Assembly: GCA_022822375.1 (NCBI GenBank)
Contig: JAJEBU010000005.1
Coordinates: 1 to 61,916 of the forward strand
DNA: 61,916 nucleotides
Origin: Dehalococcoidia bacterium
GTDB lineage: Bacteria; Chloroflexota; Dehalococcoidia; Bin125
Reading direction: 5' to 3'
Position numbers and translations under genes: made by a program. The notes under the pieces are model-generated. The model did no database searches and was not told the DNA's origin. It saw nothing but the letters and a program-made list of their open reading frames with translations. Shown here one piece after another: positions 54,626 through 61,916 of the stretch; positions within the stretch are counted from its first letter, which is position 1; each line of letters begins with the position of its first letter.

Positions 54626-55837
54626 TTAGTCCCCGACCGGCGCCTGCGCCGACGGCTTCGCCGTCGGCGGCAGAACGGCATTGGGATCCATCAATCGATT
54701 GACCGTGAACAGGCCCAGATCGTGCTCGGTCTCGCGGTGCATCGAGAGATCGGCGAGCGCCTCGCCGATCGCCGGCGAGAACTTGAACCCGTGCCCAGAG
54801 CACGGGCTCGCCAGCACGATGTTCGGACGCTTGGGGTGCACATCGATCAGGAAGTGCGCGTCTGGCGTGTTGGTGTAGAGGCACGTCTCGGCGCGCAACA
54901 GCTTGCCCCCGACTTCAGGGAAGGTACGCGACAGCCAGGTTCGCACGTTGGCCTCGTCAGCCTCCGTGATCTCCTGCGGGTAGCCGTTTGGGTCTACCTC
55001 ATCGAGCGGCTGATGATGGCCCAGCTTGAACCCCTTGCCGATGTCAGGAAAGCCATAGGCGAAGTCCTGCGGTCCGCGCTCCCACATCCAGAAGGGCAGA
55101 GCGCCCTCTGCAAACTGCTCGGGATTGCGGCGCGGCTCGAACCAGAACATCACCTGACGCGTCACGCGCAACGGCAGATTTAGCTTGCCCAGCAAACCCG
55201 CATTCCACGCGCCAGCCGTCACCACCATCCGCTCCGCCTCGTAACTGCCCTGCGCGGTGTTGATCGTGATCGGCGATTCCAGATCAGCCATATCAGTCGG
55301 CAGCCACTTCTCGACCGGTTCGTTGAAGTGAAGCTCGGCCCCGTGCGACGCAGCCAGATCCAGCTGACCGTTCAGCGCCGCCTCAATGTCAATCATGCCC
55401 CCGCGTGTCTCCAACACCCCGACCAGATCGTCCGATGTCTCAATCGCCGGAAAGCGCCGCTTCAGCTCGGACGCGTCCAGCACATCGACATCGATATCGT
55501 GCTCCCGCGCGCTGGCCAGCACCCCCCTGACCATTGATGCGCCCTCGACGCCCAGCGTGATCGCGCCTGTCTGGCGGAACAGCGGCTGACCGAGCGTGTC
55601 CGACAGCTCGTCCCACAGGTCATAGGCGCGACGCACGAACGGTACGTAGGACGGATCCTCGTAGTAGGCCTCGCGGATACCCCGCGAGTCGCCATGCGTC
55701 GAACCCATCAGGTGCGGCGGGCGAAACCGGTCGAAGCCAATCACCCGCTGACCGCGCATCGCCAAGCGATGCGCCGCCGCCGATCCCATCGCACCCAATC
55801 CAACAACCGCCACATCAAATCGCTGCGTCAAGCTCAT
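54626..55837 (-). CDS. SolA/sarcosine-oxidase-like FAD-dependent amine oxidase
   Basis: 403 residues; the ATG at 55837 has AGGAGG 6 bases upstream and overlaps the DinB stop (ATGA). VAVVGLGAMGSAAAHRLAMR is the FAD-binding Gly-rich motif, STHGDSRGIREAYYEDPSYV the covalent-flavin-region signature of monomeric sarcosine oxidase/N-methyltryptophan oxidase, and CLYTNTPDAHFLIDVHP with PCSGHGFKFSP the C-terminal part with the flavin-attaching Cys position. It would demethylate an N-methyl amino acid to produce formaldehyde and peroxide. Confidence 0.87.
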   Translation of the reverse strand: MSLTQRFDVAVVGLGAMGSAAAHRLAMRGQRVIGFDRFRPPHLMGSTHGDSRGIREAYYEDPSYVPFVRRAYDLWDELSDTLGQPLFRQTGAITLGVEGASMVRGVLASAREHDIDVDVLDASELKRRFPAIETSDDLVGVLETRGGMIDIEAALNGQLDLAASHGAELHFNEPVEKWLPTDMADLESPITINTAQGSYEAERMVVTAGAWNAGLLGKLNLPLRVTRQVMFWFEPRRNPEQFAEGALPFWMWERGPQDFAYGFPDIGKGFKLGHHQPLDEVDPNGYPQEITEADEANVRTWLSRTFPEVGGKLLRAETCLYTNTPDAHFLIDVHPKRPNIVLASPCSGHGFKFSPAIGEALADLSMHRETEHDLGLFTVNRLMDPNAVLPPTAKPSAQAPVGD

Positions 55838-56301
55838 CCGCTGCCTCCTGCCGCTTCGCTGCTCCCATTCAAATCGTCGGATCGCCCCATCTCCGATGCC
55901 ACCTGCGACATTGAGTTGTCCTCCCAGTACAGCACGTGCTCCACGTGTTCCCGGATTGACCACTCGTCGTTCGGCGGCTTCGCATCGAGCAGGGCGTCGT
56001 CCGTCTGGAGGAGCTGTCCGACCAGCTCCGCGCGTTCACGAATCAGATCGCGCGTCAGATGCGCCAGCGGCGATTCCTGCATCTGCTTTGCGGTGTAGCG
56101 CGCCGTCGATACCGCTCCGGCGTGCATGCGATCATGCTCGGCGTTGTGGACGAGCAGCCGCTGGAGGCCGCCATTCATCGCGCAGCCGTGCTCGGTCGGG
56201 AAGTCCAGTGCCGAGTCCGACAGCGAAGACAGATGCTCGACCGTATCGGCGAGCTGTCGGAGCAGTTTGACCGCCAGTTTTGCTGACTCGCTCGTGGACA
56301 T
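55834..56301 (-). CDS. DinB-superfamily protein
   Basis: 155 residues, four-helix DinB/YfiT-type fold by pattern: HDRMHAGAVSTARYTA near the middle and NDEWSIREHVEHVLYWED at the end carry the His residues that bind a metal. Family members are thiol- or mycothiol/bacillithiol-dependent transferases or of unknown role. Overlaps the SolA-like start by 4 bases, so the two are cotranslated. Confidence 0.75.
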   Translation of the reverse strand: MSTSESAKLAVKLLRQLADTVEHLSSLSDSALDFPTEHGCAMNGGLQRLLVHNAEHDRMHAGAVSTARYTAKQMQESPLAHLTRDLIRERAELVGQLLQTDDALLDAKPPNDEWSIREHVEHVLYWEDNSMSQVASEMGRSDDLNGSSEAAGGSG

Positions 56302-56310
56302 ATCAGGCTC

Positions 56311-57357
56311 CTACCCAGTTTGACCCGCGGTCCGCTGGAGGAAGTCCAACAGCGTTTGGTTCGTGAACTCTGGCGCCTCTTCGGGGAAGAAATGCCCGGC
56401 GCCAGGCACCCCGAGAGCCGTCAGATCGGGAAAGTACATCGAAAACTGATCGAAGAACGGATTACCAGACGGCACCGCCGTCGACGCCGCATCGCCCGTC
56501 GTCAGCCGAGAGTTTCCGTACATCCACAATGCCGGCTTGGCAAACCGCTTATGTCGATCTTCTGGCCCGTACTCCATGAACTCGCGGCCCCACGGATGCT
56601 CGTCCAAGCCTCGGCGCCAGACCTCGCCCACCAGCGATGACGTCAGCCGCTCGCAGCGATAGCCGCCGACCACGCCGTCGTCCGCGTGCATCCGATGGAA
56701 CGGCAGCGCGTGGCGGTAGTACGAGATCGCCGCCGCGTGAGAATCCGGATCGGCGAAGGCCTGCTTGTACACCTCCACGTCCTCGTCCGTCGCCCAGCGG
56801 TTCTGCGTCAGGCGCCTGCCGCTCACGTTCCATGGCGAGTCAGGCCAGCCTGGCAACTCGGGATCCGATCCGCCAGTGAAGATCGTCTCGATGAACTGGG
56901 CGTGGTACTGCGCGAAGAAGTGCTCCGGCAGCGGCCGCGCCTTGAACCAGAACCCGTGAATCGCCGCCGGCGTCCACACCGTGCAGAGGGTGTCCATCAA
57001 CGCCGTCCGCGAGACCCGATCCTGATGGTCGATGACCAACTTGAAGGCGATGATCCCGCCCCAGTCATGCCCCACCACCGCCGCCTGCTCCACATCGAAG
57101 TGATCCAGCACGCCGACCATGTCAGCCGCCAACGTGGCCCGCGACACCGGGCCCGGCGGCTTGTCCGACTCTCCGTACCCTCGCGTATCGGGCACGATCA
57201 CGCGGTAGCCCGCGTCAACCAATGCCGGCAACTGATGACGCCACTCGTACGACGTCTCGGGAAAACCGTGAATCAGCAGCACCGGTTCTCCGTCCGACGG
57301 ACCATCGGTCGTCACGTGGATTCGGATTCCGTTCGAGTCGATCCGCACAGATTCCAT
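56311..57357 (-). CDS. Alpha/beta hydrolase (epoxide-hydrolase-like)
   Basis: 348 residues; ATG at 57357 with GGAGCGG upstream (the earlier ATG at 57369 lacks a site). LLIHGFPETSYEWRHQLPAL is the HGxP oxyanion motif, VVGHDWGGIIAF holds the nucleophile Asp in the G-x-D-x-G elbow, as in epoxide hydrolases and haloalkane dehalogenases, and GAGHFFPEEAPE the catalytic His. It would open epoxides or cleave carbon-halogen bonds; substrate unknown. Confidence 0.88.
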   Translation of the reverse strand: MESVRIDSNGIRIHVTTDGPSDGEPVLLIHGFPETSYEWRHQLPALVDAGYRVIVPDTRGYGESDKPPGPVSRATLAADMVGVLDHFDVEQAAVVGHDWGGIIAFKLVIDHQDRVSRTALMDTLCTVWTPAAIHGFWFKARPLPEHFFAQYHAQFIETIFTGGSDPELPGWPDSPWNVSGRRLTQNRWATDEDVEVYKQAFADPDSHAAAISYYRHALPFHRMHADDGVVGGYRCERLTSSLVGEVWRRGLDEHPWGREFMEYGPEDRHKRFAKPALWMYGNSRLTTGDAASTAVPSGNPFFDQFSMYFPDLTALGVPGAGHFFPEEAPEFTNQTLLDFLQRTAGQTG

Positions 57358-57407
57358 CGTCCGCTCCATTCGTCCTCAAGCTATCGCGTGCCCAGGCTAT
57401 CGACCCC

Positions 57408-58385
57408 TCACGCAAACGCCGGCAGCACCTCGTTGACCACGCGCTCGTACATCGCCTCCTGGTCGTAGCCGACCAGGCGCAGCGTGATCGTCGTCGCGCC
57501 GGCGTCCACGTAGCGCTGAATGTCGGAGACGCACTGCTCGGCGGTGCCCATCGCGACCCACAGATCCAGCATCTCGTCCGAGTACTGCGTGGAGTAGTAC
57601 GCCTCGAGGTACCTGCGAGACTCATCCAACGCCGCCTGACGGTCGTCGTTCACGTTGATGTTGTAGTAGACGCAGACCTCAAAGTCGTCCGGCAGCTCAC
57701 GGCCTGCCTCGCTCGCGTAGCGGCGGATGTCAGACATGTACTCCTCAACAATGCCCGGCGGCTGGAACGTCGTCATCCAGCCGTCACCGAGCCGCGCCAC
57801 TCGGCTCAGCCCCGCCTCGCGATTCCGCTTGAGGTGCGGCGCCGGATTTGATGTCACCCAGATCGGCACGGGACGCTGCACCGAGCGCGGCTCGATCGAC
57901 ACGTCCTGAAACTGCGTGTACTCGCCGTCGTACGACGCCGAGTCCTGAGACGTCAACAGCCGCAAGACCTCGATCGCCTCCTCCATTCGCGCCATCCGCG
58001 ATTCGGGAGCAACGCAGAATGCGTCGAACTCGTCCAGCATGTCGCCGCCGCCCGGCGCGGCCTGCCCCATGCACGCAGCAAAGATCGAGCGGCCGTTGGA
58101 CATGAAATCCAGCGACGCCCACTGATATGCGAGCAGCAACGCCGGACGCAGCGGCGTTGACGCGAAGCAAGCGGGACCAATCCGTACCCGATCGGTCACG
58201 ACCGCCAACGCCGACATCAAGCCCAACGCATCCAACCGCGGCTTGGCCAAGATCGAATCACCCACCCAGATCGAATCCCAGAGCGGATCGGCATCCGCCC
58301 GCCGGGCGAGAGAGACCATGTCATCCAACGACGACGCGCCCGTTACCACCCCTCGATTCGACAGCGTCAACCCAAACTGCACCAT
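57408..58385 (-). CDS. Luciferase-like (LLM) flavin-dependent oxidoreductase 1
   Basis: 325 residues from the ATG at 58385 (GAAGGGAT upstream; the longer frame is not coding before it). MVQFGLTLSNRGVVTGASSL, then ADADPLWDSIWVGDSIL and LAVVTDRVRIGPACF mark the TIM-barrel LLM class. The C-terminal MGTAEQCVSDIQRYVDAGAT fits the F420/FMN subgroup. It would use reduced flavin or F420 to oxidise an organic substrate; such genes are multiplied in SAR202-type Chloroflexota. Confidence 0.85.
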   Translation of the reverse strand: MVQFGLTLSNRGVVTGASSLDDMVSLARRADADPLWDSIWVGDSILAKPRLDALGLMSALAVVTDRVRIGPACFASTPLRPALLLAYQWASLDFMSNGRSIFAACMGQAAPGGGDMLDEFDAFCVAPESRMARMEEAIEVLRLLTSQDSASYDGEYTQFQDVSIEPRSVQRPVPIWVTSNPAPHLKRNREAGLSRVARLGDGWMTTFQPPGIVEEYMSDIRRYASEAGRELPDDFEVCVYYNINVNDDRQAALDESRRYLEAYYSTQYSDEMLDLWVAMGTAEQCVSDIQRYVDAGATTITLRLVGYDQEAMYERVVNEVLPAFA

Positions 58386-58455
58386 GATCAGATCCCTTCG
58401 CTCCGCAAAGGGTAGCGAGGTCGATGAACGCGCGTGGGTCTCGCGACGGCGAACG

Positions 58456-59250
58456 CTACGCCGTGACGCCTTCCAGAGCAAAGTCTCTGACCAGCTCCGC
58501 GACCGCCTCGGGCGCTTCAAGATCAGCGATGTGGCCAGCGCCCGCAAGGTACACGCTTTGCGCGCCCGGAATCGCCGCTCGCCAGATGTCTCCCATCTCG
58601 TGCGCGACGACCTTGTCGTGCTCCGACGTGGCGACCAGCGTCCGGGTGTCGATCCGCACCAACCGCCGACCCACGCCCGTGTCCGGAATCGGCCACAGGA
58701 ACTTGGCCGACGCACGCAAGTCGAGCAGCTCGGTCACGTAGGCGTCCATCGGGTCCCGATCGGCCATCAGCAGCTCGTTGCGCTTCTCGGCATCGCTGAA
58801 CAACACCGCCGTCGGAAAGCCCGGGTGCTGGGCAAAGACGTCTTCTCCCGGATATTGCTCAGACCACAGGCCCAACGGATTGATCAGCGTCAGCGATTCG
58901 ACCGCGTCCGGTCGGATCGCGGCAAGCTCAGCGGCAATCCACGCCCCGATGCTGATCCCCACCACGTGGGCCGATTCCACACCCAGCGTGTTCAGCAGGT
59001 CGACGTTGAACAGCACCAGGTCGAGCCCGTCCCGTGCGCCCGGCAGGTCGTCCTTGGCCGGTCCCCAACCCGGCTGGTACGGCGCGATCACCCGGAAGTC
59101 ATTGGCCAGCGCCTCCAGCGCGCCGCCCCAACGCGGAATCCCCGTGATCGGATGCAGAAACAGGAGCGCCGGCGCGTTCGGATCGCCACCCTCCCAAACG
59201 TGAGCGGTCTGGCCGCCCGGCCGCAAGTCGAGCGTCGTCAAGTCAGCCAT
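58456..59250 (-). CDS. Alpha/beta hydrolase (esterase-like)
   Basis: 264 residues; ATG at 59250 with GAGGAG 8 bases upstream. LLFLHPITGIPRWGGALEAL is the oxyanion region, HVVGISIGAWIAAELAAIRP the nucleophile elbow with Ser (GISIG), ATSEHDKVV the acid and GAGHIADLEAPEAV the catalytic His. Probably hydrolyses an ester or C-C bond in the same pathway as the flanking flavin oxidoreductases. Confidence 0.87.
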   Translation of the reverse strand: MADLTTLDLRPGGQTAHVWEGGDPNAPALLFLHPITGIPRWGGALEALANDFRVIAPYQPGWGPAKDDLPGARDGLDLVLFNVDLLNTLGVESAHVVGISIGAWIAAELAAIRPDAVESLTLINPLGLWSEQYPGEDVFAQHPGFPTAVLFSDAEKRNELLMADRDPMDAYVTELLDLRASAKFLWPIPDTGVGRRLVRIDTRTLVATSEHDKVVAHEMGDIWRAAIPGAQSVYLAGAGHIADLEAPEAVAELVRDFALEGVTA

Positions 59251-59261
59251 CAGTGCACTCC

Positions 59262-60536
59262 TCACAGTCTGCTGGATGCTGAGTGTCGTTCCGGTCGTGT
59301 CGCGTCGCCCGACGACCCAAACGGTCGCGGCGACCAATAGTCAGCGTAATCGCCCCACAGGTGTCGGAGGCGGGGAATCACGCGAGTTGCGAACAATCTC
59401 GTGCTCCGCAATGTCAAGTCATGCGGCATCGATCCGACCTGAAACACGCCAACCAGGTGTCCCGCGCGCACCGTCGTCAGCAGATGCTCCAGCTGCTCCG
59501 TGACCGTCTCCGCAGACCCCGCCGCAAGCGATCCGCTGGCAATCCGCTGCTCCCACGTCGGCATCCGGGACGGCGTGCGGGACGGCGTCCGAGTCTGGCA
59601 AGGCTGTTGGTCTGCCAGGCGGCGCTCCGCTTGTTCGCGGATGCCCCGCTCCGTGCGCCAACCCGGCGCCTCCGACCAGCCCGGAAAGTCGTCCAGCGTA
59701 TGCCGCGCTGTGTAGTCAACATGCTCCTGGTAACGCTGCTGAGCCTCGTCATCCGTCTCAGCCACAACGATCGTCTGAGAGACGGCGCTCTGGTACGGGT
59801 TCCACTCCCGTCCCGCGGCCTCGACGCGCGAACGAAAACCATCCATCGCCGCCTGCGCCGGCGCGATCCCGCGACTGGCCAGGCAGACGTATGCGTATCC
59901 ACGTTCGGCGCAATAGTCCCACGTCTCCGATGAGATGCCGTCGGCCGGAATCCAGATAGGCGGATGCGGCTGCTGGACCGGCCGCGGCCAGATGTTCACG
60001 TAGCGAAGCTTGGCTGACTCGCCGTTCCAGCTGAACACATCGCGATCCGTCCATGCCCGAACCGCGAGATCGAGATGCTCGCGGTAGACCTCGCGCATCC
60101 CGACCGGATTCACGCCGTACGCGAAATTCGTATCCATCGGCGTCCCCAGCGGAAACCCGGCCACGATCCGACCGCCCGACAACACATCGAGCATCGCGAC
60201 CTCCTCCGCCGCTCGCGTCGCCGGGCGATACAGCGCAATCGACATCCCCAACAGAATCAGCGCCGCTCGAGATGTCCGACGGGCCAACGCCGCCGCCATC
60301 AACTGGGGCGACGGCATCAGGCCGAACACATGGCTGTGATGCTCGTTCACCACGAGCCCATCGAATCCGACCGCCTCAGCAAACTCCAGCTGGTCCAGAT
60401 ACTCGTGATACAGACGGTGACCCGACTCGGGATCGAACAGCCGAGAGTCCGCGTCGACCCAGACCGAGCGGTTGTGAGCCCGAAAGTCCTCAGGCAAGTC
60501 AGGCCACGGCATCCCCGCAAACCAGTGAAACTTCAC
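59262..60536 (-). CDS. Luciferase-like (LLM) flavin-dependent oxidoreductase 2
   Basis: 424 residues; GTG at 60536 with GGAG 5 bases upstream, aligned with the paralogue start (KFHWF-MPWPDLP). LEFAEAVGFDGLVVNEHHSH, AMLDVLSGGRIVAGFPLGTP and FSWNGESAKLRYVNIWPRPV are hallmark LLM barrel motifs. A repeated Thr-Pro-Ser-Arg stretch (QTRTPSRTPSRMP, ~330) replaces part of the insertion loop seen in the paralogue at 60649. Flavin-dependent monooxygenase or dehydrogenase; substrate unknown. Confidence 0.87.
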   Translation of the reverse strand: MKFHWFAGMPWPDLPEDFRAHNRSVWVDADSRLFDPESGHRLYHEYLDQLEFAEAVGFDGLVVNEHHSHVFGLMPSPQLMAAALARRTSRAALILLGMSIALYRPATRAAEEVAMLDVLSGGRIVAGFPLGTPMDTNFAYGVNPVGMREVYREHLDLAVRAWTDRDVFSWNGESAKLRYVNIWPRPVQQPHPPIWIPADGISSETWDYCAERGYAYVCLASRGIAPAQAAMDGFRSRVEAAGREWNPYQSAVSQTIVVAETDDEAQQRYQEHVDYTARHTLDDFPGWSEAPGWRTERGIREQAERRLADQQPCQTRTPSRTPSRMPTWEQRIASGSLAAGSAETVTEQLEHLLTTVRAGHLVGVFQVGSMPHDLTLRSTRLFATRVIPRLRHLWGDYADYWSPRPFGSSGDATRPERHSASSRL

Positions 60537-60648
60537 GAGAACTCCCGGCTCCCTCTCGCAGAAGGAGCCACACCCCGCACCGCCCCCCACCGAGACAGGG
60601 GCAGCACCATTCTCGCCCCCCCTGCCAGGGGGAGCGGGAAGCCTGCGC

Positions 60649-61887
60649 CTAGTTTGCGCCGCTCAGCACGGGCGCTGGCGTCGCCACGCGATCCGACGGC
60701 ATGCCGCTCGGCGACCAGTGATCCTCGTAGTCTTCCCAGATGTGCTTGACCCGAGGCATCACCTGCTCGGCGAAGAGCTTCGTCGAGGCTCGGCACTTGT
60801 CATCCGGCATGTCGCCGATGTGCATCAGACTGACCAGGTGGCCGACCTGCAGCTTTGTCGCCAGCGCCTCGATCTGCTCGGCCACCGAGTCCGGCGAGCC
60901 GGCCACGATGTAGCCCTCGCGCACCCAGTCGTCCCACGACAGCGTGTGCGCGACGCCGAGTCCCTGCGCGCCGCCAGCGCGGAGCCCGGCGCGGATCGTG
61001 TTCTCCGTGCGATAGCCGGGCGCATCGGCGAATCCGGGGTACACGTGCAGACATTTGTCGAAGAAATACTGCATGTGCTCCGTGTACATCTGCTCGGCCT
61101 GATCGTCGGTCTCAGCCACTACGATCTGCTGCGCGAAGGCGCCCTGATAGGGGTTGAACTCGACGCCCATCTCGCCCAGACGGTTCCAGAAGCCCTGCAT
61201 CAGCGCCTCGCCGCGCACATAGCCGTTGAACGAGAGGTAGCTGTAGTTGTAGCCCATCTCGCCGCAGAAGTCCCACGTCTCGACCGATCCGCCGCCAGGA
61301 ATCCAGATTGGCGGGTGCGGCTTCTGGATTGGGTGCGGCCAGATGTTCACGTAGCGAATCTTGTTGTACTCGCCGTTCCAGCTGAACACGTCGCGATCCT
61401 GCCAGGCGCGCAGGATCAGGTCGTGATTCTCGCGGTACTTGTCGCGCAGCGTCGCCGGGTTCGAGCCCAGGCAGTAGTTGTCGTCCATCGACGTGCCCAC
61501 CGGGAAGCCGGCCACCAGCCGACCGCCCGACATCACGTCGAGCATCGCCATCTCCTCCGCCACACGCGTCGGCGGATTGTACAGCGCGATCGACTGCCCC
61601 AGCAGCAGCAGCGTCACGTCCTGCGTCCGACGCGACAGCGTCGCCGCCATGATCTGCGGCGACGGCATCATCCCGTACGCATTCTGGTGATGCTCGTTGA
61701 CGCCAATCCCGTCAAAACCCAGCGACGCCGCGTACTCCAGCTGGTCCAGGTACTCGTTGTACACCCGGTGACCCTCGACCGGGTCATAGAGGTTGGAATC
61801 AACATCGACCCAGACCGAGCGGTTGGTCTCGCGGAAATCATCCGGCAGGTGCGGCCAAGGCATCAGGTTGAACCAGTGGAACTTCAT
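60649..61887 (-). CDS. Luciferase-like (LLM) flavin-dependent oxidoreductase 3
   Basis: 412 residues; ATG at 61887 with AAGGAG 6 bases upstream. About 60% identical to oxidoreductase 2 (LEYAASLGFDGIGVNEHHQN; AMLDVMSGGRLVAGFPVGTS; KPHPPIWIPGGGSVETWDFC). The C-terminus holds the conserved HLVSLMHIGDMP block. First gene seen of the minus-strand run; the two LLM paralogues, two hydrolases and SolA-like oxidase probably degrade one class of compounds. Confidence 0.88.
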   Translation of the reverse strand: MKFHWFNLMPWPHLPDDFRETNRSVWVDVDSNLYDPVEGHRVYNEYLDQLEYAASLGFDGIGVNEHHQNAYGMMPSPQIMAATLSRRTQDVTLLLLGQSIALYNPPTRVAEEMAMLDVMSGGRLVAGFPVGTSMDDNYCLGSNPATLRDKYRENHDLILRAWQDRDVFSWNGEYNKIRYVNIWPHPIQKPHPPIWIPGGGSVETWDFCGEMGYNYSYLSFNGYVRGEALMQGFWNRLGEMGVEFNPYQGAFAQQIVVAETDDQAEQMYTEHMQYFFDKCLHVYPGFADAPGYRTENTIRAGLRAGGAQGLGVAHTLSWDDWVREGYIVAGSPDSVAEQIEALATKLQVGHLVSLMHIGDMPDDKCRASTKLFAEQVMPRVKHIWEDYEDHWSPSGMPSDRVATPAPVLSGAN

Positions 61888-61916
61888 CGGAATCTCCTTC
61901 AGGGAGGCTGTCGCCC

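Overview
The window reads as part of a GC-rich bacterial chromosome, most likely Chloroflexota (SAR202/Dehalococcoidia-like). This is inferred from gene content: CaiB-type CoA-transferases, luciferase-like flavin monooxygenases, a 23S rRNA gene separated from any 16S gene, and a replication-relaxation gene of the type found on mobile elements. No 16S rRNA is present, so the taxonomic call is tentative.

Left part (1 to about 37.3 kb) is a decayed genomic island with low coding density. It carries a partial replication-relaxation gene, one intact copy and at least four broken copies of an unrecognised helix-turn-helix gene family, a BsuBI/PstI-type restriction-modification pair, two HEPN-like proteins, a TOPRIM protein and an HNH nuclease. 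It also has a set of exported small proteins arranged as secreted protein plus partner. Two giant NTPases follow: a NACHT-like NTPase with a C-terminal PD-(D/E)XK-like nuclease, and a STAND-like NTPase with an N-terminal DUF4297-like nuclease and a long helical-repeat C-terminus. Mobile elements include a complete IS630 element, a complete frameshifting IS5 element, a MITE, and relics of IS630, IS110, IS21 (istB), IS5 and a serine recombinase. The island stops next to the 3' end of tRNA-Glu, a plausible attachment site.

Right part (37.3 to 61.9 kb) is compact chromosomal sequence: an aminotransferase, an ArsC-like phosphatase/reductase, a leucine-rich-repeat lipoprotein broken by one nonsense codon, a TrkH/TrkA potassium pair, and 23S rRNA followed by initiator tRNA-fMet. 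A 20-bp complementary stem encloses the 23S gene, and no 5S or 16S gene is adjacent. Next come a DUF169 protein, a membrane-anchored sugar-binding-like protein, two tandem CaiB CoA-transferases, a deoxyinosine glycosylase and three tandem HigBA toxin-antitoxin modules. The window ends with a run of minus-strand catabolic genes: ketopantoate reductase-like, SolA-like oxidase, DinB, two alpha/beta hydrolases and three luciferase-like oxidoreductases.

The strongest leads are: (i) the duplicated secreted-protein plus small-membrane-protein cassettes with a conserved leader; (ii) the two giant nuclease-NTPase fusions; (iii) the triplicated HigBA array, whose spacers carry the tails of both flanking genes and whose antitoxins look gene-converted; (iv) the repeatedly copied helix-turn-helix gene family that most island insertions have landed in.
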